A stretch of 64,000 nt of DNA, taken from Desulfatitalea tepidiphila. GTDB lineage: Bacteria > Desulfobacterota > Desulfobacteria > Desulfobacterales > Desulfosarcinaceae. The position numbers were made by a program, and so were the translations under genes. The notes beneath the pieces are model-generated. The model ran no database searches. It was given only the letters and a program-made list of their open reading frames with translations, and was not told the DNA's origin. Of the stretch, positions 43,582 to 53,342 are shown in pieces. Position 1 is the stretch's first letter. The number at the start of each line of letters is the position of its first letter. The stretch spans positions 930,001-994,000 of the forward strand of contig NZ_BCAG01000001.1 in assembly GCF_001293685.1 (NCBI RefSeq), read 5' to 3'.

Positions 43582-44445
43582 TTATCCCTCCCTTTTGCCA
43601 AAGATGCCGGTCGGCTTGATGGATAGAATCACGATCAGGGCGCCGAAGGCGAACACGTCCTTGTATTCCGCCGAGATGTAGCCGCCGCCCAGCGCTTCGA
43701 TCAGGCCGAGGATGTAGCCGCCGAGGATCGCGCCAGGAATGCTGCCCATGCCGCCGAGGATCACGATGATGAAGGCTTTCATGCCCAGGATCGCCCCCAT
43801 GGCTGGCGAGAGCATGAAGATAGGGGAGAGAAAACTGGCCGCCACCGCTGCGGTGGCCGAAGATATGAAAAAGGTGATGGCCGAAACCCGGTTCACATTG
43901 ATGCCGTTGAGCATGGCGCCTTCCCGGTTCTGTGCCACGGCTTCGATGGTGGTGCCCATCAGGGTCTTTTTAAGGAACAGGTGCAGCAGGACGATGAGCG
44001 CCGCGGCGCCGACGATGACGATCAGACGCTGCAACCCCACTGTAATACCCATGACATTGTAGATCTGGGGGTGCGGATTGGCGATGCGCAATCCCTGGGG
44101 GCCCCACACCACCAGGGCCAGAGATTCGAGGAACAGCAGGGCGCCGATGGCCGCGATGAAGGCGTTGATGTGCGGGCCGTCGCTCAAGGGACGGTAGACG
44201 ATTCGCTCCATGACAGCGCCGATCAGGCCCAGGACGATCACCGAGAGCAGCAGCGCGCCCCAGTAGCCGAGGCCGATGTTGCTCATGAAGAAATAGGTGA
44301 TGTATCCCCCCAGCATGTAGAGATGGCCGTGGGCGAAGTTGGGAATGTTCAGGATTCCCATGACCAGGGTCAACCCCAGCGCCACGATGGCATAGGTGCT
44401 GCCGAACATGATGCCGTTGAACACTTGTTGCAGAAAAAGCTCCAT
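43582..44445 (-). CDS. livH: Branched-chain amino-acid ABC transporter permease LivH
   Basis: A 287-residue membrane protein: FNGIMFGSTYAIVALGLTLVMGILNIPNFAHG is the LivH N-terminal signature, and AFIIVILGGMGSIPGAILGGYILG the C-terminal one. It forms the membrane channel with LivM. It follows livK after a gap holding a strong hairpin. Confidence 0.92.
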   Translation of the reverse strand: MELFLQQVFNGIMFGSTYAIVALGLTLVMGILNIPNFAHGHLYMLGGYITYFFMSNIGLGYWGALLLSVIVLGLIGAVMERIVYRPLSDGPHINAFIAAIGALLFLESLALVVWGPQGLRIANPHPQIYNVMGITVGLQRLIVIVGAAALIVLLHLFLKKTLMGTTIEAVAQNREGAMLNGINVNRVSAITFFISSATAAVAASFLSPIFMLSPAMGAILGMKAFIIVILGGMGSIPGAILGGYILGLIEALGGGYISAEYKDVFAFGALIVILSIKPTGIFGKREG

Positions 44446-44477
44446 GTAACGATCACCTCGTTGAAATCAGTGTAATG

Positions 44478-44516
44478 CGCCGGGGAGGCGCGCTGACTGC
44501 GCATGCCTCCCCGGCG
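44478..44516 (-). promoter_or_regulatory. Strong hairpin between livK and livH
   Basis: CGCCGGGGAGGC (44478-44489) and GCCTCCCCGGCG (44505-44516) form a perfect 12-bp GC stem; GCGC-TGACT-GCGC nests inside it and lengthens the stem with a two-base bulge. There is no T-run, so it is more likely an attenuating or mRNA-protecting hairpin than a full terminator, giving more livK than livHMGF. Confidence 0.7.
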
Positions 44517-44548
44517 GTGGGTGTCAGAATGCGAACAGATGGTGAAAA

Positions 44549-45811
44549 CTACTCCTGCAGATACCCCTTGATGGGCATCCAGCGGATTTCGATGCCTTCG
44601 GCCAGCATCTTTTTGGCCTTTTCAAAAGCGGCTTCGTCTTTGGCCCACCAGATGTACTGGTAGGCGTGTTTGTAGGCGCCGTCCTGGATCACGCCCACGG
44701 TGGCCGCGACAAGCAGCTTCTGATTCAGCGTACCGACATAGGGAGTGGGCACTTGAGACTCGCTCTGGGGCAGCACGCTGGGAATGGCGGCCTTGATGGC
44801 CCTGGGATCATCGATGGTGCCGGCCTTTTCCATAGCCGCGAAAATGATGTGCACGGCCGAGTAGTTCAGCATGGCTTCAAAGGTGTTGTGCACCTTGTAT
44901 TTTGTTTCGTATTCGGTGTTGAATTTTTTGATCACGGGGGAGGGCAAATCCAGCACTCGGCATACGCCGATGACGCTGTCCATCTTGGAAAGATCGCCCT
45001 TGAAAACCACGTCGGCGACGTAATCCATCTTGGCCTGGTCGACCAGGACGAAGCCGCCTTTGAAACCGAGGTTGCGCGCCTGCTCGATGACCAGGCCGGT
45101 GGGTTCGGAGGGCCCGCCGATGAGCAGGTATTCGGGATTGGTGGCTAAAACCGCGCTCAACTGGGCCGAAAAATCGGTTTCGGTGTAGTAGTTGGCCGGT
45201 TTGTCGGCCAGGATCTCCCCGCCCTTTTCCGTCCAGTGGTGTTTCCAGGCCTCACGCCACTCGTCGCCGTAGGCGCCCAGGGTGACCATCATGGCACCCT
45301 TGCGCCAACCCATCTGCCAGGCCGTGTCGGCGAACGCTTGCACATAGGCGGTAAACGGCGGCGGGATGGAGGACGCCAGCTTGTTGGGGATCTCCTCGAT
45401 TTTGGGCGTGGAGCTGTATGCCATCATAAGGAATTCGGAGCCGGGCTGCTCGTTGATCTGCATCAACGGCGCGATGGTGTTGAAGACCGGATTGAAGATC
45501 ACGACCGCTCCGGATCGGGCCGCCAGCCGACGGGCATTGTTGACCGCCGCGGTGGGGTCGATCATATCGTCGTAGCTTTCGATTTTGACTTTGTATTTTT
45601 TACCCTTGATCGTCAGACCGCCGGCCTTGTTGATGTCGTCGGCCGCCATGAGCAGTCCGTTGAGATTGTCCCGCCCATAGCCGGCGCCAGGCCCGCTCAA
45701 CGGGCCGGTGAATCCGATGACCACATCCTTGGCATAGGCGCCCGAGCAAAGGATCGCCAGCGCCAGTATGCCCAACCCCAGCCCCACTGAAAACTTCCTC
45801 ATTTTTTTCAT
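44549..45811 (-). CDS. livK: ABC transporter amino-acid-binding protein LivK-like
   Basis: A 420-residue secreted protein, with signal peptide ending in GAYA followed by KDVVIGFTGPLSGPGAGYGRDNLNGLLMAADDINKAGG, the periplasmic-binding-protein type 1 start. The rest follows the Leu/Ile/Val-binding fold but is longer than E. coli LivK (about 369). The ligand could be any hydrophobic or aromatic amino acid, amide or carboxylate. ATG with AGGAGG on the minus strand. Confidence 0.85.
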   Translation of the reverse strand: MKKMRKFSVGLGLGILALAILCSGAYAKDVVIGFTGPLSGPGAGYGRDNLNGLLMAADDINKAGGLTIKGKKYKVKIESYDDMIDPTAAVNNARRLAARSGAVVIFNPVFNTIAPLMQINEQPGSEFLMMAYSSTPKIEEIPNKLASSIPPPFTAYVQAFADTAWQMGWRKGAMMVTLGAYGDEWREAWKHHWTEKGGEILADKPANYYTETDFSAQLSAVLATNPEYLLIGGPSEPTGLVIEQARNLGFKGGFVLVDQAKMDYVADVVFKGDLSKMDSVIGVCRVLDLPSPVIKKFNTEYETKYKVHNTFEAMLNYSAVHIIFAAMEKAGTIDDPRAIKAAIPSVLPQSESQVPTPYVGTLNQKLLVAATVGVIQDGAYKHAYQYIWWAKDEAAFEKAKKMLAEGIEIRWMPIKGYLQE

Positions 45812-46377
45812 AACCTTGCCCTCCTGTTGGTGTGAGATGTGCGGCGACCGGTGATCGCCCCTGCAGTTATCTTCGGCTGCGGCTTGCCATACCAGCGTCG
45901 CACTATTTTTGTCGGGCAGCTCCGATCCAACGGCGCCCCCGGCAATAGCTCGGGTTATGGTACCATGGTACTCAATCTCTTGGATATCAGGTTGTCGCTT
46001 TCAGGCCCGCCTGCAACAGAAAAGGCAGGCGTTATGGCAGGATGTGATCCTTGATGCAGCATTCCTGTGATGTGTCCCATGCAGTTGTCGATTGCCAAGC
46101 AGTGCGTTACTGCAAAATGTTCTATCTTTTTAATCCGGGTTCAGTACTGAACGGTAATTAAAAACTGGAAGCCTGTCAACCCCAAAAACGAGCGTTCGTT
46201 CGCCCTTGAGCGACGGTTGATACAGAGGGGGGAGTTGTCTTAATGGCCGATCCCGGGATAGGGGTTGGGCTAACAGAACAATGCCCCCACCGACTTGCGG
46301 ACTGGGGGCATTGAATCATCAATACGTTGGCCGATGCGATGGAACCGGTCAATTGAACGCCAATAGTCGAGGAGTGG
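45812..46377. other. 566-bp intergenic region between livK and ssb
   Basis: Both neighbours are on the minus strand. It holds the hairpin at 46280-46312 behind ssb and presumably the livK promoter, though I find no convincing -35/-10 pair (TTGACA at 46179-46174 has no good -10). Open frames here are not supported. Confidence 0.4.
46280..46312 (-). terminator. Hairpin downstream of ssb
   Basis: AATGCCCCCA (46280-46289) and TGGGGGCATT (46303-46312) form a perfect 10-bp stem with a 13-base loop, about 65 bp beyond the ssb stop. There is no T-run after it on the minus strand, so it is an imperfect terminator. Confidence 0.5.
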
Positions 46378-46824
46378 CTAGAAGGGGATATCGTCCTCGG
46401 GCACATCCTGCATGGGCGGTTCGGGATAGCCCTGGTCTTCCGCTGGAAAATTTCCGCGGTTGCCGCCTGGTTTGGGCCGCCCGCCCGAATCGCCGCGGCC
46501 GCCGAGAAACTGTACGGTGGAGGCGACGATTTCCGTGGTGTAGCGCGTGACTCCGTCTTTTTCCCACGAACGGGTCTGCAGTTTGCCTTCGACATAGACC
46601 TGGCTGCCTTTGGAGAGATATTCACCGCAGATTTCCCCGAGCCGGCGCCAGGCTTTGATACGGTGCCACTCGGTTTGCTCTTTTTTCTCGCCGGTCTGCT
46701 TGTCCTTCCAGGTTTCCGAGGTGGCGATGGTGAAAGATGCCACGGCCGTGCCGTCGGGCATGTAGCGGATTTCGGGATCTTGTCCCAAATTGCCAACCAG
46801 TATGACTTTGTTAATGCCTGCCAT
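46378..46824 (-). CDS. ssb: Single-stranded DNA-binding protein
   Basis: A 148-residue protein: [23 protein letters not shown] starts the OB fold, then [38 protein letters not shown] Gly/Pro-rich linker leads to the acidic tail DVPEDDIPF, which binds RecQ, PriA and other partners. Full length for the family. GGAAGG precedes the ATG on the minus strand. Confidence 0.95.
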   Translation of the reverse strand: MAGINKVILVGNLGQDPEIRYMPDGTAVASFTIATSETWKDKQTGEKKEQTEWHRIKAWRRLGEICGEYLSKGSQVYVEGKLQTRSWEKDGVTRYTTEIVASTVQFLGGRGDSGGRPKPGGNRGNFPAEDQGYPEPPMQDVPEDDIPF

Positions 46825-47110
46825 GAAATGCCTTCCTTTCCTGTTGATTGAAGATCCTTGGTGTAGCCCGATTTTCGGCCGCAGGGTCTGGGCCGAAGCC
46901 GCGAGTGGCTCTTTCGGGTGCGCCTTGGGTGTTTCGGCAAAGGATGTGGATTGCCGAACCTACTGCTTTTTTTTATAGAATGCAACCGGATGGGATTCGG
47001 GTTGAAATGAAACGGTTCGACCGAATGGTTGTCAGGCCCATGTTTTATTGGATGGGGCCTTTTTGTCAACCCCTAATTGTGGTCGAGCTTGATGTGTTGC
47101 CCTTGAAAAA

Positions 47111-48278
47111 TCAGCGGATCAGGCGCCGCCGCAATCGGCCCAGAACAGGCTCTTTGGCGCGGATCGCGCCGTGCAGGCACACTTCGAGGCAGCAATAACA
47201 ACGGATACAAAGATCGTAATCGAATTGGATGCCCCGGGTGTCGTGACTGATGGCTTTGGCCGGGCAAATCCTCCAGCACTCTCCGCACAATTTGCATTTT
47301 TTTGTTGTCCACCACCGGTTTCTGGAGCATGTAACGCCGCATGAAGCGGCTGAACGACTCGGGGCCCAGGCTCAGCGAGTTGAGTTCGGGAAATTTGAAG
47401 TCCTCGACGATACGCAAATCCCCGTTGACGTGGACGTGGCCGTCGAAGAACCCCATGTCGCGTGCGATGGCATTGGTCAGCAGCTGGCCGGGATTGAGAC
47501 CGAGCAGCGTGCAAATGGTCTTGTCCACCGCATGTGGATCGGTACCGCCTACCAGCAGGTCCAGTTCACGCGGTGTACCGCTCTTGCCCGGCCCCTGGCC
47601 CTCCAGAGCCAATATGCCGTCGACGATGGTAAACGCCGGACGAACCGCCTGGCAGATCTGCACCAGCAGTCGGGCGAACAGCTGGCGGTCGACGCCGGAG
47701 CGCATATGCCATTCGGGCTTGCGCAGGCCGACGATGCAACCGAAAAGGTTTTTGGCGCCCAGGGTAAGATACATCTGGGCATGGGTTTTGAGTTTGGCCA
47801 GGTTGATGACCCGATCGGCCTCGACCGCGTCTCGGGCGATGGGGATGCGACCGAACGGTTCGCCAATGTCCACGTCGATCGATTCCTCGAAAGGTTTCAG
47901 CTCGACATCCAGCCCTTCGAGGGCCGCCTTGTAGCCGGTTTCGGTGATGACCTTGCGGAAGCTGCCGACGCCGGGGCTGTCGGACACCTGGACCTTGGCG
48001 CCCCGGTCGAGCAGGTATTCCACCACGGCCCGGCAGATCATGGGGTGCGTGACGATGCCCTTGTCCGGTGCGGCCGGAAGAAGAAGATTGGGCTTGATCA
48101 GCACGCGGGCGCCTGGAGCGATCCAATCCGCCCCCATGCTGTCGAGCATTTCCGTGACCTGGGATCGAATCCGGGCGGAATCGTAGGCCGATTTTTTGAC
48201 GAAGACTTTGGTCATGTTGTCCGGTGTCGGAACCGAGGCGGCTCTGTTACAGGGTGACGCCTTTTCATTGCGAGCCAT
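47111..48278 (-). CDS. DUF362 protein with C-terminal ferredoxin domain, frameshifted
   Basis: The N-terminal part to residue about 330 is DUF362 (VLIKPNLLLPAAPDKGIVTHP, VQVSDSPGVGSFRKV, INLAKLKTHAQMYLTLGAKNLFG). After VVDNKK the frame given by the sequence reads MQIVRRVLED and continues without sense to a stop at 47073. The alternative frame reads KCKLCGECWRICPAKAIS and then DLCIRCYCCLEVCLHGAI, two [4Fe-4S] motifs, ending in a stop at 47111. Dropping one base of the T7 run at 47297-47303 (A7 in the gene) joins them into 388 residues. Family members are found with Fe-S proteins of anaerobes; the function is unknown. Residue 22 (48215) is an alternative start. Confidence 0.75.
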
Positions 48279-48376
48279 TCAATCCCGTTTACAATTGTTT
48301 GGGCGGCTGATAGAGCTCCGGCGATTTCGGGGCACCTTATTATTGATACCCGTCGTTATCAAGGGCTTTCTGGGAA

Positions 48377-49573
48377 ATGCCAATGGATACGGTACCACCC
48401 GCCAATCTGGAAAAACAGATCAAACGCCATGTGATCGGCCGATCGCACGATTTTTACGCGATGTGCACGCCCGGCCTCGAGGAGATGTGCGCCCGGGAGG
48501 TGGCGCGTTTGTCGGACACGATCGCCGTGCTATCGGTGACCCCGGGCGGCGTCGGATTCAGCGGACGGCTGGAGGACCTGATGCGCGCCAACCTGCATCT
48601 GCGCACGGCGGGCCGGGTGCTGATGCGGTTGGCCACTTTTAATGCCGCCAATTTCAGACAACTGCGGAAAAGGGCGGCGGCCATCGCCTGGGATCGTTAC
48701 TTGCCCGAGGGGTGCTTGCCGTTGTGCAAGGTGAGTGCCCATCGCTCGCGGTTGTACCATTCCGGGGCCGTGTCCGATCAGTTGACCGCAGTCATCGCCG
48801 ACTTCTGGCGGCAACGTCATGCCTCCTACCGCACCGACCCGGGCCAGGTGCTTTATCTGCGGCTGGAAGAGGATACGGCCACCGTCTCTTTGGACAGCAG
48901 CGGCGCCAATCTCTACTTGCGCGGGATAAAGCGTCATGGCGCGCGGGCACCGTTGCGCGAGACGTTGGCAGCCGGCATTCTGCATCTTGCCGGATACGAC
49001 CCGGACCGCCCCCTGTTCGACCCCATGTGCGGGGGAGGCACCTTTTCCCTGGAGGCGGCCCTGATCGCCAAGCGGATAGCGCCGGGCCTTTTTCGGGAAT
49101 TCGCTTTCATGCAATGGCCGGCGTTTCGCCAGCCGCGCTGGCGCCACTTGACCGTATCGGCCAGAGAGGAGGCGCGGTCCCTGGCGCGTCCCATGATCCA
49201 TGCCTCCGACACGGACGCCGATGCCTGCCGGGGATTGGAAGAGACGGTGGACCGGTTCGCGCTCGACGATGCGGTTCGTGTGGCGTGCCGAGATTTTTTT
49301 TCCATCACACCGCCCCTCGACTGGCTGGGCGATGGGCGGCCGGGCCTGGTGGTGCTCAATCCTCCCTATGGACGACGGCTCGTTTCGGACCGCCGGCCGC
49401 CTCGGTATTACAAGCACATCGGCGAAAAGCTGCATGACGATTTCCGAGGGTGGCGGGCGGCAGTCATTTTACCTGAGGCGGCGCTGATCGGCACCCTGCC
49501 GTTGGGTTCCCATGCCACCCGATTATCACATGGCGGCTTGACGATATGGCTGCAGGTGGGCATTGTCGCCTGA
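48377..49573 (+). CDS. RlmL-like THUMP-domain RNA methyltransferase
   Basis: A 398-residue protein. The N-terminal THUMP region (residues 20-170) leads into a class I methyltransferase: DPMCGGGTFSLEAALIAKRIAPGL (SAM-binding motif I) near 215, ASDTDADACRG (motif II), and NPPYGRRL (catalytic NPPY) near 325. This is the N6-/N2-methyltransferase type of RlmL (23S rRNA G2445). The RlmK half present in E. coli RlmL (702 residues) is absent. Start choice between ATG 48377 and 48383 is open. Confidence 0.85.
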   Translation: MPMDTVPPANLEKQIKRHVIGRSHDFYAMCTPGLEEMCAREVARLSDTIAVLSVTPGGVGFSGRLEDLMRANLHLRTAGRVLMRLATFNAANFRQLRKRAAAIAWDRYLPEGCLPLCKVSAHRSRLYHSGAVSDQLTAVIADFWRQRHASYRTDPGQVLYLRLEEDTATVSLDSSGANLYLRGIKRHGARAPLRETLAAGILHLAGYDPDRPLFDPMCGGGTFSLEAALIAKRIAPGLFREFAFMQWPAFRQPRWRHLTVSAREEARSLARPMIHASDTDADACRGLEETVDRFALDDAVRVACRDFFSITPPLDWLGDGRPGLVVLNPPYGRRLVSDRRPPRYYKHIGEKLHDDFRGWRAAVILPEAALIGTLPLGSHATRLSHGGLTIWLQVGIVA

Positions 49574-49598
49574 TGTGATGCAAGGAAGGTTGCTTTAC

Positions 49599-49961
49599 AT
49601 GGAAACAATATCTAAAATTAATGTGTTTGAGGACATACCGGCCGTTTTGCCCGACGAGTGGTCTCAGACCCTGTTTCGCGGCGCACAGGTTAAGATCGAG
49701 CGCATCGTCTCCAAAGGGCACCGTTCACCGCCCGGGTTCTGGTATGATCAGCATTGGGACGAATGGGTGGTGTTGCTCAAAGGCGGTGCCGGATTGTGTT
49801 TTGAGCATGACCCGGTGGAAAGGGTGCTGGCACCTGGGGATGCGGTGCTGATTCCAGCGGGCGTGCGGCATCGCGTGTCCTGGACCGACAACCAGGAAGA
49901 GAGTGTGTGGTTGGCGGTTCATATGACGGCCGCAGCCGTGGGGCGCGACGCGACGTCTTGA
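49599..49961 (+). CDS. Cupin-domain protein
   Basis: A 120-residue single-domain cupin: HWDEWVVLLKGGAGLCF (motif 1 region with His) and LAPGDAVLIPAGVRHRVSWT (motif 2 region with PAGVRHRV). A metal-binding beta-barrel of unknown substrate. The ATG at 49599 follows AAGGAAGG at 49582-49589; the frame opens from 49563, overlapping the methyltransferase end. Confidence 0.8.
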   Translation: METISKINVFEDIPAVLPDEWSQTLFRGAQVKIERIVSKGHRSPPGFWYDQHWDEWVVLLKGGAGLCFEHDPVERVLAPGDAVLIPAGVRHRVSWTDNQEESVWLAVHMTAAAVGRDATS

Positions 49962-50020
49962 ACGGATTCGAGATGGGAAACCATCGAATGAGCCAATAAC
50001 AGCAAAGGAGGGTTCCAGCG

Positions 50021-50479
50021 ATGGATAAAAGTGCATATCAGCAAATCCTCGACGCGGCCATCCAGGGGGAGATCGAGGCCAACCGGTTCTATCAGCAGGT
50101 GGCCGAAAAAGTCGCCGACCGTTTCCTCAAGGAGATGTTCCTCGAATTTGCCAGGGAAGAACAGAAACATCGGCAGATTCTGGAGGGGTTTCGAGAACGG
50201 TCGGATATGGCCATCCATTTTGCGCAGGTGCCCGACTACCACGTGTCCGAAACCGTGGAGGTATCGGAAACCTTGTCCATGGAGATGAAACCGGCCGATG
50301 CCATTGCCCTGGCCATGAAAAAGGAAGAGAGGGCCATGCGGCACTATACCCAGCTGGCCGAGGCCTGTGATGACGAGGCCCAGCAGAAGGTGTTTCTCGA
50401 ACTGGCCGCCATGGAGCGCGGACACAAGGCCAGGATGGAAAACGCCTTCGTGGATATTGGCTACCCCGAAGTGTGGTAG
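50021..50479 (+). CDS. Ferritin-like di-iron protein (rubrerythrin-type, no rubredoxin domain)
   Basis: A 152-residue helical protein with the four iron-binding carboxylate/His segments: IQGEIEANRFY, REEQKHRQ, KKEERAMRHY and LAAMERGHKARM. It is the ferritin-like domain of the rubrerythrin/COG1633 group without the C-terminal rubredoxin. Probably oxidative-stress related. AAGGAGG at 50005-50011 precedes the ATG. Confidence 0.85.
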   Translation: MDKSAYQQILDAAIQGEIEANRFYQQVAEKVADRFLKEMFLEFAREEQKHRQILEGFRERSDMAIHFAQVPDYHVSETVEVSETLSMEMKPADAIALAMKKEERAMRHYTQLAEACDDEAQQKVFLELAAMERGHKARMENAFVDIGYPEVW

Positions 50480-50507
50480 CCGCAACCAAGGATTGTTGCG
50501 CACCGTG

Positions 50508-52319
50508 ATGTGTCGAACCGATTTTCAATTCAAGATGACGGCCCTCGGCGTCCTGTTTGTTCTCGCGGCCGCCCTGTCTGCCGGACGGGCGGCCCGTGCC
50601 GATCGATTTGAAGAAGACGCTACCTGGTCAGATGGTTTCCTGCAGGAAGAGCGGATCGGGCTGACGGAAACCATGAGGCTGATTGCCGGGCAAATAGAAG
50701 TTCTGCTTACCCAAAAAACCGGCGCATCGGCGTTTGTTTGTCGGGGAGAGCCGATTTGTGCGATCCAGCTGCTTCCGGCCTTTTATGCCCAACGCCAATA
50801 TCAACCCTTGTGGCTCGATGAACAGGGGCTCCGCCCCACCGCGCTATCCTTGATCCGCGCCGTCTTCAGTGCCACCGATGACGGGCTCGATCCGTCCGAT
50901 TACCATCTCGACACAATGATCGCCGCCCAGGAAGCCGTCGGTTCGGGCCGCGTCTCCCTGACCGACCATTCGCCGGAACAATGGGCCGAGTTTGACATCG
51001 TGTTCACCGATGCGTTTCTATTGTATTGTTCCCACCTTTCCGGCGGCAGAATAAACCCCCAAACGCTGCATAACGACTGGGTGATATCCGTACCTGCCAT
51101 CGACATGATGGAGGTCCTGAACGAGGTGGTCACCGAGACCCAGCTCGATCGTGCCATCGACCGATTGCGGCCGTCTCACCGGGGCTATGCCGAATTGCGT
51201 GCCCGGCTTATCAAGCTTCGTGAAATCCAGGTTCAAGGCGGATGGCCGCAGGTTCCGGACGGAGACACCTTGGAGCCCGACATTCGCGATGCGCGGGTGT
51301 TGCCGCTGCGGCATCGCTTATTGGCCGATGGCGACCTTCCTGTCACCGAGTTTCCGGAGGCGCCCGATCATTTCGATGAGGAACTCGTGGCCGCGGTCAA
51401 GCGGTTTCAGATGCGCCATGGGCTCAAGGCGGACGGCCGAGTGGGGCGTCGGACCCTGGAGGCCCTGAACACGACGGTGGCCCAGCGCATCCGGCAGATC
51501 GAATTGAATCTCGAACGTTGGCGTTGGGTCCCAGGCGACCTGGGGGATCGTTATATTTATGTCAATACGGCCGATTTCAGGCTGGAGGTGGTGGAGCACA
51601 ATCACGTGTCGCTGGAAATGCCTGTGATCGTGGGTAAACCGGCCCGCCGCACCCCGGTCTTCAGCTCGCAGATGACTTACATGGTCGTCAATCCGGAATG
51701 GACCGTCCCTTTTACCATTGCCGTGGAGGACATGCTGCCGCAAGCGGTCGGCGATCCCGAATTCTTCGATCGCCTGGGCATCCGCGTCTATTTTGGCTGG
51801 GACGAAAAAGCCCCTCCGATCGATCCGAGTTACATCGACTGGCGCGCATACGGGTCGAACAACTTTCCTTTCCGCTTCGTGCAGGCACCGGGTCCGAGCA
51901 ATGCCCTGGGGCGCTTTAAGTTCATGTTTCCCAACCAGTTTGCGGTCTATTTGCACGACACCCCCCATCGGGGTCTGTTCGGCCGGATCGAAAGGGATTT
52001 CAGTTCGGGTTGTATCAGGATTTCAGATCCAGTCGCGCTGGCCGAATATCTGATCAGAGAAGACCCATCCTGGTCGTCCCGGAAGTTGCGGAAGATCCTT
52101 GATCAACGCAAGACCGAAGTGATCCATATCGCCAAACCCATATGGGTTCACCTGCTCTATTTAACCACTTGGGTGGATTCAGACGGCACGCTTCAGTTTC
52201 GTAAGGATATCTACGACCTGGATGCCGAATTGGCCAAGGCCCTCGGCAGGAGGCGGACCCATGCAGTGTACGGCGGCATAGCCGGCAGATTCGGCCGCGT
52301 CTCCGGAAATGTGAATTGA
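50508..52319 (+). CDS. ldtD: L,D-transpeptidase, LdtD/YcbB type
   Basis: A 603-residue secreted protein with a hydrophobic signal peptide after FQFK (VLFVLAAALSAGRAARA). The middle has a peptidoglycan-binding repeat (AVKRFQMRHGLKADGRVGRRTLEALN, about 300-326). The C-terminal YkuD domain has YLHDTPHRGLFG and RDFSSGCIRISDP, with the catalytic Cys in SSGCIR. It makes 3-3 crosslinks in the wall and can bypass PBPs. The ATG at 50508 is one option; 50535 would give a shorter leader. It is convergent with a ycbK-like gene, and in E. coli these two are neighbours too. Confidence 0.9.
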   Translation: MCRTDFQFKMTALGVLFVLAAALSAGRAARADRFEEDATWSDGFLQEERIGLTETMRLIAGQIEVLLTQKTGASAFVCRGEPICAIQLLPAFYAQRQYQPLWLDEQGLRPTALSLIRAVFSATDDGLDPSDYHLDTMIAAQEAVGSGRVSLTDHSPEQWAEFDIVFTDAFLLYCSHLSGGRINPQTLHNDWVISVPAIDMMEVLNEVVTETQLDRAIDRLRPSHRGYAELRARLIKLREIQVQGGWPQVPDGDTLEPDIRDARVLPLRHRLLADGDLPVTEFPEAPDHFDEELVAAVKRFQMRHGLKADGRVGRRTLEALNTTVAQRIRQIELNLERWRWVPGDLGDRYIYVNTADFRLEVVEHNHVSLEMPVIVGKPARRTPVFSSQMTYMVVNPEWTVPFTIAVEDMLPQAVGDPEFFDRLGIRVYFGWDEKAPPIDPSYIDWRAYGSNNFPFRFVQAPGPSNALGRFKFMFPNQFAVYLHDTPHRGLFGRIERDFSSGCIRISDPVALAEYLIREDPSWSSRKLRKILDQRKTEVIHIAKPIWVHLLYLTTWVDSDGTLQFRKDIYDLDAELAKALGRRRTHAVYGGIAGRFGRVSGNVN

Positions 52320-52372
52320 GAATATAGGGTTGTGGGGAAATTCTTCAGGCTGCTGTCATGATGTCGGCCCCA

Positions 52373-52921
52373 TTACCACTTGCGGACGGGGCCGGTATCC
52401 AGATGGACGAAATCAGAACTGGCGTAGTACCCCACGCCCCCGGTTTTCATCTGGACGCATAGATCGCGCAATCTTCTGGTGTTGTAGCCAGGCAGCCGGA
52501 TGTCGATGGCTTGGCCTTTGGTGTGGAAACTGGTTTTGGCGACGCCTCGTGTATTGCGGCGCAGCATTTCATTGGTGGAAGGGCTGCGGTAGCCCGATAT
52601 GACCTCAAAGGGTGTTTTCGGTCGGATTCTGCATCTGACAGCATACAGCATATCCAGCAGGTCGGTGTCGATGGCCGTGATCTCTCCGCTGCGATGGTCC
52701 CGCAAAATATGGTTGATCTCATCCAGTCCATCGGCGCAGTACCCGTCGCGAGTACGGTAACAGACCTTGACCTGCTCCTGCGTGTGGGTATTGTAAAAGG
52801 CCAGGTATCGCGGTGCCTCGAGGGCGTTTACTGTGTTGGCGAAAGCCTCGAGCGGAAGCATGCTGCCGGCCAGGGCGCCGATTCCCATCTGGATGAATTT
52901 TCTTCGATGGCAGGTAAGCAT
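52373..52921 (-). CDS. YcbK-like (DUF882) exported peptidase
   Basis: A 182-residue protein. CHRRKFIQMGIGALAGSML has the RRxF of a twin-arginine signal followed by a hydrophobic stretch. The mature part has VISGYRSPSTNEMLRR, KTSFHTKGQAIDIRLPG and FVHLDTGPVRKW, the metal-binding His/Asp layout of M15-like peptidoglycan D-peptidases. ATG at 52921, with GGAA upstream on the minus strand. Confidence 0.88.
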   Translation of the reverse strand: MLTCHRRKFIQMGIGALAGSMLPLEAFANTVNALEAPRYLAFYNTHTQEQVKVCYRTRDGYCADGLDEINHILRDHRSGEITAIDTDLLDMLYAVRCRIRPKTPFEVISGYRSPSTNEMLRRNTRGVAKTSFHTKGQAIDIRLPGYNTRRLRDLCVQMKTGGVGYYASSDFVHLDTGPVRKW

Positions 52922-53342
52922 CTGGTCAGATTCCAATCCTTATGATTTCTGGATATTTCGACCCACATCTCGATTCACACTCTGACCGAGAAGAACAGCA
53001 AAGAGTGTGCCGTTTGATTGCCCGCCTCTGGTATAGGGGACATATCTACCTGCAAAGTTGTTTTTATAATAATTTAACTTAATGAAAAATCAAGGAAAAG
53101 ATTGTGACAGCCATCCTCGCCGCAGTGGGGGAGGCATATCTGAAAAGATCTCGTGGTTAGACGTCGGGAGGTGACAAAAATCGGCCGGTGCGTCAAAAAT
53201 GTGCAAAAAAGCGTTCGGCTTTGGTCATTTTTTTTGAACACCACCCTGAAGCGCATGCAGGCAAGGGGGAGAGGCCCGATAACCGGTGCTATCGTTCAGC
53301 GGCCTCTCCCAATTTGGCGAGCAATGAATGAAGCGGTCATCA
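52922..53342. other. 421-bp intergenic region with hairpin
   Basis: No gene is supported. A perfect 10-bp inverted repeat GGGAGAGGCC (53267-53276) / GGCCTCTCCC (53301-53310) with a 24-base loop lies just beyond the hsp20 stop. It may end or protect the hsp20 transcript. An AT-rich stretch at 53060-53100 could be a promoter for the ycbK-like gene. Confidence 0.45.

Noticed and set aside
45812-46377. A gene in the 566-bp gap between livK and ssb
   Set aside because: Only short frames exist, none with a ribosome-binding site or a recognisable domain; the 297-residue minus frame at 46176-47069 is a shadow of ssb.
47297-47303. A programmed -1 ribosomal frameshift at the A7 run of the DUF362 gene
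   Set aside because: The restored frame needs one base to be skipped (+1), not a -1 slip, so a standard A_AAA_AAA event would not produce the ferredoxin tail. Sequencing error or loss of one A is simpler.
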